Of a stretch of DNA of 64,000 nt, positions 1 to 8,765 are shown piece by piece. The stretch is from CBDCCV01 sp965215025 (lineage in GTDB: Bacteria > Bacteroidota > Rhodothermia > Rhodothermales > Salinibacteraceae): positions 1,922,001 through 1,986,000 of the forward strand of contig CBDCCV010000001.1 in assembly GCA_965215025.1 (NCBI GenBank). Direction: 5' to 3'. Within the stretch, counting starts at the first letter, position 1, and each line of letters opens with the position of its first letter. Under the pieces are notes generated by a model, which worked only from the letters and a program-made list of their open reading frames with translations, was not told the origin of the DNA and made no database searches. The position numbers were made by a program, and so were the translations under genes.

Positions 1-1
1 G

Positions 2-964
2 GTGCACAGCCTGGGCAACCACTACTTCAGCGCCGAGGGGTCGCGCCAGAACATCGCGCTCGGACCGGGCGACCGCTGGCTGCTCTCCTTGCCGCTCTAC
101 CACGTCGGCGGGCTGGCCGCTGCGTTTCGGTGCGCGTGGGCCGGCGCGGCGGTGGCGCTGCCGCCCGCCGGGATGCCGCTTGGCGAGGCGCTGGCGCACG
201 GGCGCGCTACGCACGCCTCGATGGTGGCCGCGCAGCTCCGGCGGCTACTGGAAGAGGACGCGCCGGCGCTCGGGCACGTGCGGGCGTTCCTCTTGGGCGG
301 CGGGCCGCTCCCGGCAAGCCTCGTGGAGGAAGCCTGCGCGCGCGGATGGCCCGTCCACACCTCGTACGGCCTCACGGAGATGGCCTCGCAGGTGACCACC
401 ACGCCGCCCGGCGCTTCTTTGGAAGCGCTGCGCACAGCCGGGCGCCTCTTGCCCCATCGGCAGCTGCGCCTGGCCCCAAGCGGCGAGATCCTCGTCAAAG
501 GCCGCACGCTTTTTCTGGGCTATCTTAAAGACGACGCCCGCACCCTGCGCTGCCCCGTCGATGCCGACGGCTGGTACGCCACGGGCGACCTCGGCAGGCT
601 CGACAGGGCGGGCCGCCTCTGTCTCACAGGCCGGGCGGACAACCTGTTCATCTCCGGCGGCGAAAATATTCAGCCGGAAGAGGTCGAGGCCGCGCTGCGC
701 CGCGTGCCGGGCGTGGTCGAGGCCGTGGTCGTCCCCGTAGCAGACGCCGCGTTCGGGCAGCGCCCCGCGGCCTTCGTGCAGCAGCGAGAAGGGGAGGCGC
801 CGCCCGAAGGCCTGGCCGCCGCGCTGGCGCGCCACCTGCCGCGTTTCAAGATCCCCGTGACCTTCCACGCCTGGCCGTCCGACGCGCCAAGCGGCATGAA
901 GACCGACCGCGCCTTTTTCCGTGCCGAGGCGCAGCGCCGGCAGGCCGATGACGAGCAGCCGTAG
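2..964 (+). CDS. menE: o-succinylbenzoate--CoA ligase, 3' part (5' end outside window)
   Basis: This is the C-terminal 320 residues of an ANL-superfamily adenylate-forming enzyme. MenE activates o-succinylbenzoate with ATP and CoA in menaquinone synthesis in the cytoplasm. Visible motifs are the adenylation motif YGLTEMASQ, the TGD of the hinge region, GRADNLFISGGENIQPEEVE and a late lysine in SGMKTDR that fits the C-terminal catalytic lysine. The reading frame is open to the left edge, so the GTG at base 2 is probably an internal valine and the true start lies upstream. Residues after the TGD match MenE better than a long-chain acyl-CoA synthetase because the protein is compact. Another acyl-CoA ligase remains possible, since no other men gene is in view. 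Confidence 0.75.
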   Translation: MHSLGNHYFSAEGSRQNIALGPGDRWLLSLPLYHVGGLAAAFRCAWAGAAVALPPAGMPLGEALAHGRATHASMVAAQLRRLLEEDAPALGHVRAFLLGGGPLPASLVEEACARGWPVHTSYGLTEMASQVTTTPPGASLEALRTAGRLLPHRQLRLAPSGEILVKGRTLFLGYLKDDARTLRCPVDADGWYATGDLGRLDRAGRLCLTGRADNLFISGGENIQPEEVEAALRRVPGVVEAVVVPVADAAFGQRPAAFVQQREGEAPPEGLAAALARHLPRFKIPVTFHAWPSDAPSGMKTDRAFFRAEAQRRQADDEQP

Positions 965-991
965 CGCGCTCAGCGCCGAAGCGTCCAGCGC

Positions 992-2170
992 TTACGCGCC
1001 GCTCATCTCAGAGCGGGTGCCATTCTCGCGGCGGCGCGGGCGGCGCGCTTCGGTGTGCTGCCCACGCTGCATCCAAAAGGCGAGGATGTCGTCCTCGAAG
1101 CGGTCCATGCCGCTCGCTTCGAGCAGGCCGCTGAGGAGGTGGTCCACGGGGGCGGCGGCGGTGCGCGCCGGGGCGGCGGCGGCCATCACGCCGGCCTCGC
1201 CCATCATCTCGCCGTCCGGGCGCGGCTGCTCCAGAAGGCCGTCCGTGTAAAGGAGGAGGGCGCTGCCGTCGGTGAGCGCGAAGGAGGTATCCTGGAAGTG
1301 CGCCTCGGGTTCGAGGCCGAGGATGAGGTCGCTGTACTCGACGATCTGCGGGCCGCCGGGGGCGACGAGGAGCGGGCGGCAGTGCCCGGCGTTGGCGTAG
1401 GTGATCCTGTGCGCGTCCGGCTCCCAGCGCACGATCAAAAGCGAGGCGAACGTGTCCTCCATCGCCTCGTCTTCGATGAGCATCCGGTTGACGCGCCGCA
1501 TCAGCTCGGCCGGCGAGGCCGTCTCACGCAAAGAGGCGCGCAAGGTGTTGCGGAGGTAGCTTAGGAAACCGTAGGCGTAGAACTTCGCCTGGAGGCCCTT
1601 GCCCATCACGTCGCCAACGGTGAGGAAGAAGACGCCCGGCTCCGGCTCCGTCCAGTCGAAGAAGTCGCCGCCGCCGTAGTCCTTGGGCCGGTTGCGGAAG
1701 AAGACGCGGTAGCCCGCGGCCTCGGGCATGGACTTGGGCATGAGCCGGCGCGAGAAGTCCTGGCCGATCTTCGCGTCCAGCTCGGAGCGGTACACCTCGG
1801 TGCGCTCCAAGAGCCGGTCGATGCGCGAGAGCAGCTGCTCGACGTCGAAGGGCTTGGTGATGTAGTCGTCCACGCCCGTGCGCAGGCCCTTGAGCCGGCT
1901 CTCGGCGTCGGCTTTGGCCGTGAGGAAGATGAAGGGGATCGCGCGCGTGGCCTTCTCCCCCTGGAGCGCGTCCTGGAGCGCGAAGCCGTTCATGCGCGGC
2001 ATCATGATGTCCGAGACGATGAGGTCCGGCGGCGCCTCCTCGACGCGCTCGAGCGCGTCGCGCCCGTCGGCCGCCGTGCGGACGTCGTAAAACTTCCCCA
2101 GGCGGTACTCTAAGAGCCGCCGGAGCGTGTGCTCGTCTTCTACGATAAGGACGGAACGGTCGAGGGCCAT
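992..2170 (-). CDS. Response regulator with PP2C-type (SpoIIE/RsbU) serine phosphatase output
   Basis: The 392-residue protein has a receiver domain (about 1-120) joined to a SpoIIE-like PP2C phosphatase domain (about 160-370). The receiver has the acidic pair E11/D12, phospho-acceptor D54 in IVSDIMMP and K106 in TKPFD. The phosphatase has the metal-binding aspartates in GGGDFFDW (167-173), GDVMGKG (186-192) and LLLYTDG. In RsbU-type systems such a phosphatase dephosphorylates the STAS anti-anti-sigma factor when its sensor is active. Here phosphorylation of the receiver is the likely switch. The gene lies five bases after the anti-sigma kinase gene and is the last of three co-directional genes that form one regulatory unit. 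Confidence 0.88.
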   Translation of the reverse strand: MALDRSVLIVEDEHTLRRLLEYRLGKFYDVRTAADGRDALERVEEAPPDLIVSDIMMPRMNGFALQDALQGEKATRAIPFIFLTAKADAESRLKGLRTGVDDYITKPFDVEQLLSRIDRLLERTEVYRSELDAKIGQDFSRRLMPKSMPEAAGYRVFFRNRPKDYGGGDFFDWTEPEPGVFFLTVGDVMGKGLQAKFYAYGFLSYLRNTLRASLRETASPAELMRRVNRMLIEDEAMEDTFASLLIVRWEPDAHRITYANAGHCRPLLVAPGGPQIVEYSDLILGLEPEAHFQDTSFALTDGSALLLYTDGLLEQPRPDGEMMGEAGVMAAAAPARTAAAPVDHLLSGLLEASGMDRFEDDILAFWMQRGQHTEARRPRRRENGTRSEMSGA

Positions 2171-2175
2171 GATGC

Positions 2176-2658
2176 TCAGTCGGCAGAGACGAGGAATTCA
2201 AAGCGGTGGTGGCCGGGCGCGAGCGGCTTGTACGAGACGTCCTGCGCGCAGGAGAGGATAAGCTGAAGCCCCATGCCGCGCTCCGGGAACGTGCTGAAGA
2301 GGTGGGGCTGGTCCTCGCGCTCGGCCAGGTCGAAGCCGGCGGAGTTGTCCTCCACGGCGCAGCGGATGCGCGCGGGCGCGGGCCAGATGGTCACGAGGAC
2401 GTCCGGCGTGCGGCCCTGGAAGTCGGCGTGCTGCGCCAGGTTGGCGATCCACTCGTGCAGGACGAGCTTGGCCTGCTCGCGCACGAGCGGCGGCGCGATC
2501 CCCGGCGAGGCGCGCTCCGCCTCGCACTTAAAGACGGCGTGGACGAACGCGAGGGCTTCGTCGAGGTCGCTAAAGCGCCGGCGGATGGCGCCTGCGGACG
2601 CCGTCCGGGAGCGCGAGGTGCGCGAGGACGACCTGGGGACGGGAACATCGGTACGCAT
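2176..2658 (-). CDS. RsbW-like anti-sigma factor / serine kinase (HATPase_c)
   Basis: This 160-residue single-domain GHKL ATPase has an N-box-like HEWIANLAQHADF, a G1-type EDNSAGFD and a G2-type ERGMGLQLI, as in RsbW/SpoIIAB kinases. Such proteins bind a sigma factor or phosphorylate a STAS partner. It sits between the STAS gene and the receiver-phosphatase gene, so the three very likely form a partner-switching module. An upstream in-frame TTG at 2691 would add 11 residues. I prefer the ATG at 2658. No cognate sigma factor gene is adjacent, so the downstream target may be encoded elsewhere or may not be a sigma factor. Confidence 0.82.
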   Translation of the reverse strand: MRTDVPVPRSSSRTSRSRTASAGAIRRRFSDLDEALAFVHAVFKCEAERASPGIAPPLVREQAKLVLHEWIANLAQHADFQGRTPDVLVTIWPAPARIRCAVEDNSAGFDLAEREDQPHLFSTFPERGMGLQLILSCAQDVSYKPLAPGHHRFEFLVSAD

Positions 2659-2701
2659 GGCGCGGGGGTTTGAGAAGAGGAAACGGCTCAAAGGCCAACG
2701 G

Positions 2702-3037
2702 TCACAAGGCTTCCTGCGCGGCCTCCACCGAAGGGAACTGCCGGAACACCTTGTAGGTGCGCGTAAGCTGGACGACCACCTGCACGGGCCGCGACACGGA
2801 AGCGAAGACCACCTGCCCGTCCGAGGCCGAGACCTTCCGGTAGAGCGAGAAGATCGACCCCAGCCCGGTCGAGTCCAGGATGCCCGTCTCCGAGAAGTCG
2901 AGGATGAAGTTGCGCGCGCCGCCGTCCACCTGCTCCTGGCAGAGCGACTTAAACTCCGAGGCGTTGCGGAAGTCGAGCGCTTCGCCCACGTTGATGACGG
3001 TGGTGCTTTGTCCGTTGCTTTCTACCGTAAAGCTCAT
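2702..3037 (-). CDS. STAS-domain anti-anti-sigma factor (RsbV/SpoIIAA type)
   Basis: The protein is 111 residues, the usual size of a stand-alone STAS domain. It has the conserved ILDSTGLGSI segment in which S56 is the expected phosphorylation site. When unphosphorylated, such proteins capture the anti-sigma kinase. The predicted kinase and phosphatase that control this serine are the next two genes on the same strand, spaced for one transcript. The ATG at 3037 is the only convincing start. Confidence 0.85.
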   Translation of the reverse strand: MSFTVESNGQSTTVINVGEALDFRNASEFKSLCQEQVDGGARNFILDFSETGILDSTGLGSIFSLYRKVSASDGQVVFASVSRPVQVVVQLTRTYKVFRQFPSVEAAQEAL

Positions 3038-3386
3038 GGTCTGGCGGGGTCGGGATGAGAAGGGACAGCGCGGCGCGGCAGAAGCCCAGAGGTGCGCGCG
3101 GCGCTAAGCATGTGAGGGTCGCAGGGGGCGGGAGCCGCGTTGCCGGGGCCTCTGCGCCGAGTAGGCGTTCATCGTGCAAGATCTACACTGCGCAAAGTAG
3201 AAACTACCGCGCTTTTTTGCACGAGCATCTCGCTAAAGGCCCTGGCGAACATTCCCGCGTGCTTTAGCGTGGTACGCAAAGCCTATGCCGGGACCCTGTC
3301 CCACGCCGCTCTCGCAGTGCCAGACGCAGCGGCTTGGGTCCGAGAGGCGGTTCCCTTCTTCCTTATCGTGCGAAAAGCGTTTTCAC
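3038..3386. other. Intergenic region between divergent STAS operon and lptC block
   Basis: About 350 bases lie between two divergent transcription units and must hold both promoters. I see no credible gene, tRNA or repeat here. Reading frames across it lack recognisable protein features. An in-frame ATG at 3285 would extend the lptC product but would put about 34 charged, cysteine-containing residues ahead of a clean lipoprotein signal. Confidence 0.5.
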
Positions 3387-3986
3387 GTGGCACGCCGCGG
3401 CCCCTTTCTACCCTTTTCCTACAGGGCGCTCGTAGCCCTTGCCGTGCTCGCTGCGCTTGCCGGATGCGAGCACCGGGCCGGCACGGCGCAGGAGGAGCAG
3501 GCCGCCCGCGCCGAGAGCGCCCCCGCGCAGGTAAGCCAGGACGTCCGCTTTGCCGTGTATAACAGCGGCCGACCCCGCGCCGAGATCGCCGCGCGGCGCA
3601 TGGAGCAGTACGAGACGGAGGACAGCACCTACACGCTCCTCTACGGCGCCCCGCAGACGCCCGCCGGCGGGCGCGTCGTAGCCCACCTCTTCGACGAAGC
3701 CGGCGACTCCTCCGCCACCATCACCGCCGACCGGCTCGTGTACCGCGAGGCGGAGAGCCGCTTCGACGCGCGCGGCCAGGTCGTCGTCGAAACCGTGGAG
3801 GGCAAGCGTCTCGAAGGCGAGCACCTGTCCTGGAACGAGGCCGCCCGCACGGTCGAGACGCCCGGCTTCGTCCGCATCACCACGCCCACGGACCGCGTGC
3901 AGGGCTACGGCCTCCGGGCCAACGAAGACCTCTCCAACTACCGCCTCGCCAACGTCACCGGCGAGACCACGCTCGAAGACTCGTAG
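3387..3986 (+). CDS. lptC: LptC-like lipopolysaccharide transport lipoprotein
   Basis: LptC links the inner-membrane LptBFG transporter to the periplasmic LptA bridge. From the GTG at 3387 the product is 199 residues and begins with a short basic stretch, a hydrophobic run and the lipobox LAALAGC, typical of a lipoprotein. The rest is beta-rich, with the ATITADRLVY...FDARGQVVVET pattern of the LptC/OstA fold. The next two genes encode an OstA-like protein and LptB in the same order and strand, which strengthens the call. The ATG at 3285 is an alternative start but would bury the signal peptide. Confidence 0.75.
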   Translation: MARRGPFLPFSYRALVALAVLAALAGCEHRAGTAQEEQAARAESAPAQVSQDVRFAVYNSGRPRAEIAARRMEQYETEDSTYTLLYGAPQTPAGGRVVAHLFDEAGDSSATITADRLVYREAESRFDARGQVVVETVEGKRLEGEHLSWNEAARTVETPGFVRITTPTDRVQGYGLRANEDLSNYRLANVTGETTLEDS

Positions 3987-4020
3987 CCGCCAAACCATCT
4001 CTGACCGCGCGCCACACCGC

Positions 4021-5721
4021 TTGCTCCCCGTGAACACGCCGCCAAGCCTGCTGCCCAGCCGGAGAAGCGCTACCCGCGTCGTGGCCGTGCTTCTCGTCGC
4101 CCTCGCTGCGCTGGCGTGGCCCGGCGCCTCGGCGCGCGCGCAGGAGATGGAGCGCCCGCAGCTCGAGTCCCCCAGCGCCCCCGCCGACACGTCCGAGGCG
4201 CGCCGCGTGGAGATCCTGCGGGCCGACTCGCTCGCCGGCGTGGTCGAACAGGGGTCCGTCGTGCGCCGGCTCGTGGGCGACGTGCGCCTGCTTCAAGGCG
4301 AGACGCGCCTGCGCTCGGACCGCGCCACGCAGTACCTCGCCGCCGACGAGATCCTCTTCACCGGCAACGTCCTCATCGTCGAAGACGGCGACTCGCTCAC
4401 CGCCGACCAAGTGCGCTACGACACGGCCGAAAAAGTGGGTCGCGCCACCGGCAACGTCCGCCTCGCCGACGGGGAGGTCGTCGTGCGCGGGCCGGCGGGC
4501 GAGTATTTTGCGAATGAGAAGCGCGCCACGTTCTTAGAAGGCGTCACGCTCATCGACAGCGCCAGCACCCTCGAAAGCCGCCAGGGCGAATACTTCACCG
4601 ACGAGAAGCGCGCCGAGTTTTATGGCGACGTCCGCCTTACGGGCGAGCGCACTGTCCTCGACGCCGACTCGGTGACGTACCTGCGCGCGGACGACGTCTC
4701 CATCGCACGGGGCCGCGTGGCCGTGGAACGCCTCGGCGAGAGCGAGGACGAGGAAGTCGCCGAGGCGGACACCTCCGCGCGCACGTTCCTCTTCGGCCGG
4801 CGCGTCTACAACGACGAGAAGAACAACTTCAGCCGCGCTACCGGCGACGCGCTCCTCGTCCAGCTCCGCGCCGATTCTTCTTCAGAGGGCGCAGCCGGCG
4901 CCGCGCCCGACACGCTCCTCCTCAGCGCCAACGAGTTGGAGACGAGCCGCCAGGACACGCTCCGCCGCCTCACGGCCACGGGCGGCGTGCGCATCTGGCA
5001 GAAAGACCTCGCCGCCGTGGCCGACTCCGCCGTCTACGACGAGCACCGCCGCCCCCGCGCCGCGCCCGACAGCAGCGCATCCGACAGCACGGCAGCCGAG
5101 CGCCGCGAGACGCGCCTCTACCGCAGCCCGCTGGCCTGGACCGAGGACGCGCAGCTTTCCGGCGACACGATCCGCATCACAGGCCGCGGCGAGAGCATCG
5201 ACACGCTCTTTGCGCATCAGAACGCCTTTCTGGCGCAGCGTGACAGCGTGCTGGGCAAGATCCAGCAGCTTAAGGGGCAGCGGCTCGTAGGCTTTTTCGA
5301 GGACGATTCGCTGCGCCATCTCACCGCCGGCCCCAACGCCGAGGCCGTCCGTTTCCTTGTCGACGACGCCGGGGCGGCCAACGGCGCCGTCCGCGCCTCG
5401 AGCGATGTGGCGGAGTTCTGGGTGCGCGGCGGCGCGGTGCGGCGCGTGAAGTTCGACGGCGGCGTCCAAGGCACGCAGTTCCTCAAGGGGAACGTGCCCG
5501 AGCCGCTGCGCCTGGACGGCTTCGCGTGGTCCCCCGAGCGGCGGCCCACGCGCGTGGCGCTGCTCCAGGACGCGCGCATCCGGGAGCGCCTGCGCGAGCA
5601 TCGCCTCCCCCTGCCCGAAGAACCCGAAGCGCCCGAAGACGTCGAAGCGCCGCCCGCCCTCCCCGCCGAGGCCCGCCCCGCGCCCGCCAACGGCGAAGAC
5701 GCCTCGCGCGGCGGGCGGTGA
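4021..5721 (+). CDS. OstA-like (LptA/OstA_2) periplasmic LPS transport protein
   Basis: The 566-residue product has an N-terminal signal ending near SARAQ, then several copies of the OstA/LptA beta-jellyroll repeat. Recurring pieces include ATQYLAADEILFTGNVLI, VRYDTAEKVGRATGNVRL and QGEYFTDEKRAEFYGDVRL. This is about three times the length of E. coli LptA. It resembles the long OstA-like proteins of Bacteroidota, which are thought to carry LPS across the periplasm. The C-terminal 70 residues are acidic and proline/alanine-rich. The start is TTG at 4021, with GTG at 4030 as an alternative. It follows lptC by 34 bases and precedes lptB, so the three probably act together. Confidence 0.72.
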   Translation: MLPVNTPPSLLPSRRSATRVVAVLLVALAALAWPGASARAQEMERPQLESPSAPADTSEARRVEILRADSLAGVVEQGSVVRRLVGDVRLLQGETRLRSDRATQYLAADEILFTGNVLIVEDGDSLTADQVRYDTAEKVGRATGNVRLADGEVVVRGPAGEYFANEKRATFLEGVTLIDSASTLESRQGEYFTDEKRAEFYGDVRLTGERTVLDADSVTYLRADDVSIARGRVAVERLGESEDEEVAEADTSARTFLFGRRVYNDEKNNFSRATGDALLVQLRADSSSEGAAGAAPDTLLLSANELETSRQDTLRRLTATGGVRIWQKDLAAVADSAVYDEHRRPRAAPDSSASDSTAAERRETRLYRSPLAWTEDAQLSGDTIRITGRGESIDTLFAHQNAFLAQRDSVLGKIQQLKGQRLVGFFEDDSLRHLTAGPNAEAVRFLVDDAGAANGAVRASSDVAEFWVRGGAVRRVKFDGGVQGTQFLKGNVPEPLRLDGFAWSPERRPTRVALLQDARIRERLREHRLPLPEEPEAPEDVEAPPALPAEARPAPANGEDASRGGR

Positions 5722-5764
5722 TTTTTTCGTTTGCTGCAACCGCCCTTTGTTAACCGTCACATCC

Positions 5765-5792
5765 GTAGGGGCCTATTGCAATACGCCCCTAC
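5765..5792. repeat. 28-bp intergenic palindrome (GTAG...CTAC family)
   Basis: The left half GTAGGGGCCTATTG and right half CAATACGCCCCTAC are inverted copies with one mismatch. It lies between the OstA-like gene and lptB. Comparable 28-29 bp palindromes occur at 8814, 19154, 29712 and 44054. The interior sequence differs, but symmetry is kept. Confidence 0.8.
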
Positions 5793-5810
5793 AACGTTCT
5801 TCAAAACGCC

Positions 5811-6593
5811 ATGCCTGAACCTGCGACCCTTTCTGAAGGGAAAAAAGAAAAAAAGGAACCGACCGTGCTGCGGGCCGAGGGCCTCGTCAAGCGCTACAAG
5901 CGGCGCGCCGTGGTGCAGGACGTGCATCTGCGTGTAAAACAGGGCGAGGTCGTTGGCCTCCTCGGGCCGAACGGGGCGGGCAAGACCACGACGTTCTACA
6001 TGATCGTCGGGATGGTGCGGCCGAGCGCCGGGCGCGTGTTCATGGGCGCCGAGGACATCACGCGCGTGCCGATGTACAAGCGCGCGCGGCGCGGCATCGG
6101 CTACCTGGCGCAGGAGACCTCGGTGTTCCGGCAGCTCAGCGTGGAGGCCAATCTGCACGCCGTCCTGGAGTTCCAGCCCATCACGAAGGCCGAGCGCAAA
6201 AGGCGCGTCGAGACCTTGATCGAGGAGTTCGGGCTGGAGAGGGTGCGCCGCTCGAAGGGGTACATGCTCAGTGGCGGGGAGCGCCGCCGCACCGAGATCG
6301 CCCGCGCCCTGGCCACGCGGCCCAAGTTCTTTCTTTTAGATGAGCCGTTCGCCGGCGTCGATCCCATCGCCGTGGAGGACATCCAGTCCATCGTGGCGGC
6401 GCTGAAGGAGCGCGGCATCGGCGTCCTCATCACCGATCACAACGTGCACGAGACGCTCGCCATCACCGACCGCGCGTACCTTTTGTATGAAGGGCAGATC
6501 CTTAAGGCCGGCACCGCCGAGGCGCTGGCCGAGGACCCGGAGGTGCGCCGGCGCTACCTCGGCGAGAAATTCACGCTGGAGCGGTATCGGTAA
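5811..6593 (+). CDS. lptB: LPS export ABC transporter ATP-binding protein
   Basis: LptB powers extraction of lipopolysaccharide from the inner membrane with LptF/LptG. The 260-residue product has Walker A GPNGAGKTTT, signature LSGGERRR, Walker B FFLLDEPFAGVDP and the H-loop in ITDHNVHET. The phrase GYLAQETSVFRQLSVEANL is characteristic of LptB. A charged 20-residue N-terminal tail precedes the usual LptB start. Its genetic partners are the upstream lptC and OstA genes. No lptF/lptG gene is in the window. Confidence 0.92.
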   Translation: MPEPATLSEGKKEKKEPTVLRAEGLVKRYKRRAVVQDVHLRVKQGEVVGLLGPNGAGKTTTFYMIVGMVRPSAGRVFMGAEDITRVPMYKRARRGIGYLAQETSVFRQLSVEANLHAVLEFQPITKAERKRRVETLIEEFGLERVRRSKGYMLSGGERRRTEIARALATRPKFFLLDEPFAGVDPIAVEDIQSIVAALKERGIGVLITDHNVHETLAITDRAYLLYEGQILKAGTAEALAEDPEVRRRYLGEKFTLERYR

Positions 6594-6639
6594 GGCGGCG
6601 CGTGAGCGCTCTGGCGTGTAGGTTTCAAGAAATGGCAGC

Positions 6640-6661
6640 GCCGCCTCAAGCACGAGGCGGC
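6640..6661. terminator. Hairpin downstream of lptB, possible terminator
   Basis: GCCGCCTC and GAGGCGGC form a perfect 8-bp stem around the loop AAGCAC, 46 bases after the lptB stop codon. There is no T-run after it, so a Rho-independent role is uncertain. Confidence 0.35.
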
Positions 6662-6839
6662 TCCTCTGCACGGCGGCGCAACTTTTGCGCGCCGAACGTC
6701 CCCATCGGGGAGGGGGCGTTGGCTTACGCGCGCCGCGCGGCGGCTCCTTAGCTTGTGACGCCGCCGGCTGCTTGCACGTTTGTTGGCGTCTGACATTCGT
6801 TGGCATCTGCATCCACTTCATCGAACCACTTCTCAGCGT

Positions 6840-8756
6840 ATGTGCGGCATTGTAGGATACATCGGCGAGCGGCAGTCCGAGGACATCTTGATCACGGGGC
6901 TGGAGCGCCTGGAGTACCGAGGGTACGACTCGGCCGGCGTGGCGGTGGTGAGCCAGAACGGCCACGCCGGCGACGGCTCCCCCTCGGGCAGCGTTTCTAG
7001 TAACGGCGCCTCGGCGCGCGGGACGCTGCGCGTGCAGAAAAAAGAGGGCAAGGTAGGCGCCTTGCGCAGCGCCTTGAACGGGCACCATCTCGAAGGCACC
7101 GTGGGCATCGGCCACACGCGCTGGGCCACGCACGGCTTCCCCTCGGACGCCAACGCGCACCCGCACACGAACGCGGCCGGCGAGTTCGCCCTCGTGCACA
7201 ACGGCATCATCGAGAACTACTCCGCCATCAAGCAAACGCTCCAGGCCAAGGGCTACACGTTCAAGAGCGGCACGGACACCGAGGCCCTGGTCCACCTCAT
7301 CGACGACGTGTGGAAGTCCACGGACCTCGCCTTTGAAGAGGCCGTGCGCCAAGCCCTGACGCAGGCCGTGGGCACCTACGGCGTGGCCATCGTCTCGGCC
7401 GAGGACCCGGACCTCTTGATCGCCGCGCGCAAGGGCAGCCCGCTCATCTTAGGCATCGGCGAGGGGGAGTACTTCGTCGGCTCCGACGCGGCGCCCTTGG
7501 TCGAGCACACGCGGCAGGTGGTCTACCTCAACGACGGCGAGATGGCCGTGATGCGCCGCTCCGGCTTCGAGGTCAAGACCATCGACAACGTCCGCCTCGA
7601 CAAGGAGGTGCACGAGCTGGAGTGGGACCTTGAGGAGATCGAGAAAGGCGGCTACGACCACTTCATGCTCAAGGAGATCATGGAGCAGCCCACCGCGCTC
7701 GAAGATTGTATGCGCGGGCGCGTGCGCGTGAGCGAGAACGCCGAGGAGAACACCATCATGCTCGGCGGCCTCCTCGAAGTGATGGACCGGCTCAAGGCCG
7801 CTAAGCGGATCATCCTGTGCGCGTGCGGGACCTCGTGGCACTCGGCCCTCGTGGGCGAGTACCTGATTGAGCACTTCGCGCGCATCCCTGTCGAGGTCGA
7901 TTATGCCTCGGAGTTCCGTTACCGCCGCCCCATCATCCAGGAAGGCGACGTCGTCATCGTTATCTCTCAGAGCGGCGAGACGGCCGACACGCTGGCCGCC
8001 GCGCGCGAGGCCAAGGCGCAGGGGGCGCTCGTCTTGGGCGTGTGCAACGTCGTCGGCTCCACGATTGCGCGCGAGACGGACGCGGGCGTGTACCTGCACG
8101 CCGGGCCGGAGATCGGCGTGGCCTCAACGAAGGCGTTCACGTGCCAGGTCCTCGTCCTGACGATGATCGCCCTGAAGCTGGCCGAGGGCCGCACGCTCTC
8201 CTCGGCGGAGATGGCCGAGCACCTGCGCGCCATCCGCGCCTTGCCGGACAAGCTGCGCGCCGTCCTGGCCAAGGACAACGCCGCCGCCATCAAGGAGATG
8301 GCGAAGGTGTACCGCTACGCCTCGAACTTCCTCTACCTCGGGCGCGGGTACAACTTCCCCGTGGCCCTGGAGGGCGCGCTCAAGCTCAAGGAGATCTCCT
8401 ACATCCACGCCGAGGGCTACCCCGCTGCCGAGATGAAGCACGGCCCCATCGCACTGATCGACCGCTTCATGCCGGTCGTCTTCATCGCTATGAAGGACTC
8501 GACCTACGACAAGGTCGTCTCTAACATCGAGGAGGTGGCGGCGCGGCGCGGCTCGGTCATCGCCATCACCAACGCCGACAACCAAGAGCTGGACCACCTC
8601 TGCGAGCACGTCCTGCGCGTGCCGGAGTCGATGGAGTTCCTCTCGCCGCTCTTGACGGTCGTGCCGCTCCAGCTTTTGAGCTACCACATCGCCGTCATGC
8701 GCGACTGCCACGTGGACCAGCCGCGCAACCTGGCCAAGAGCGTGACGGTGGAGTAG
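6840..8756 (+). CDS. glmS: Glutamine--fructose-6-phosphate aminotransferase (isomerizing)
   Basis: GlmS makes glucosamine-6-phosphate from fructose-6-phosphate and glutamine, the first step toward cell-wall and LPS amino sugars. The 638-residue product starts MCGIVGYIG, so Cys2 becomes the N-terminal nucleophile. It has the GATase motifs LEYRGYDSAG and HTRWATHG, then two SIS domains and the canonical C-terminus NLAKSVTVE. A polar insert of about 20 residues (roughly 41-60, Gly/Ser/Asn-rich) sits in the glutaminase domain. The start is set by the requirement for Cys2. The last 55 bases occur again at 9364-9418. Confidence 0.97.
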   Translation: MCGIVGYIGERQSEDILITGLERLEYRGYDSAGVAVVSQNGHAGDGSPSGSVSSNGASARGTLRVQKKEGKVGALRSALNGHHLEGTVGIGHTRWATHGFPSDANAHPHTNAAGEFALVHNGIIENYSAIKQTLQAKGYTFKSGTDTEALVHLIDDVWKSTDLAFEEAVRQALTQAVGTYGVAIVSAEDPDLLIAARKGSPLILGIGEGEYFVGSDAAPLVEHTRQVVYLNDGEMAVMRRSGFEVKTIDNVRLDKEVHELEWDLEEIEKGGYDHFMLKEIMEQPTALEDCMRGRVRVSENAEENTIMLGGLLEVMDRLKAAKRIILCACGTSWHSALVGEYLIEHFARIPVEVDYASEFRYRRPIIQEGDVVIVISQSGETADTLAAAREAKAQGALVLGVCNVVGSTIARETDAGVYLHAGPEIGVASTKAFTCQVLVLTMIALKLAEGRTLSSAEMAEHLRAIRALPDKLRAVLAKDNAAAIKEMAKVYRYASNFLYLGRGYNFPVALEGALKLKEISYIHAEGYPAAEMKHGPIALIDRFMPVVFIAMKDSTYDKVVSNIEEVAARRGSVIAITNADNQELDHLCEHVLRVPESMEFLSPLLTVVPLQLLSYHIAVMRDCHVDQPRNLAKSVTVE

Positions 8757-8765
8757 GGAGGAGCC

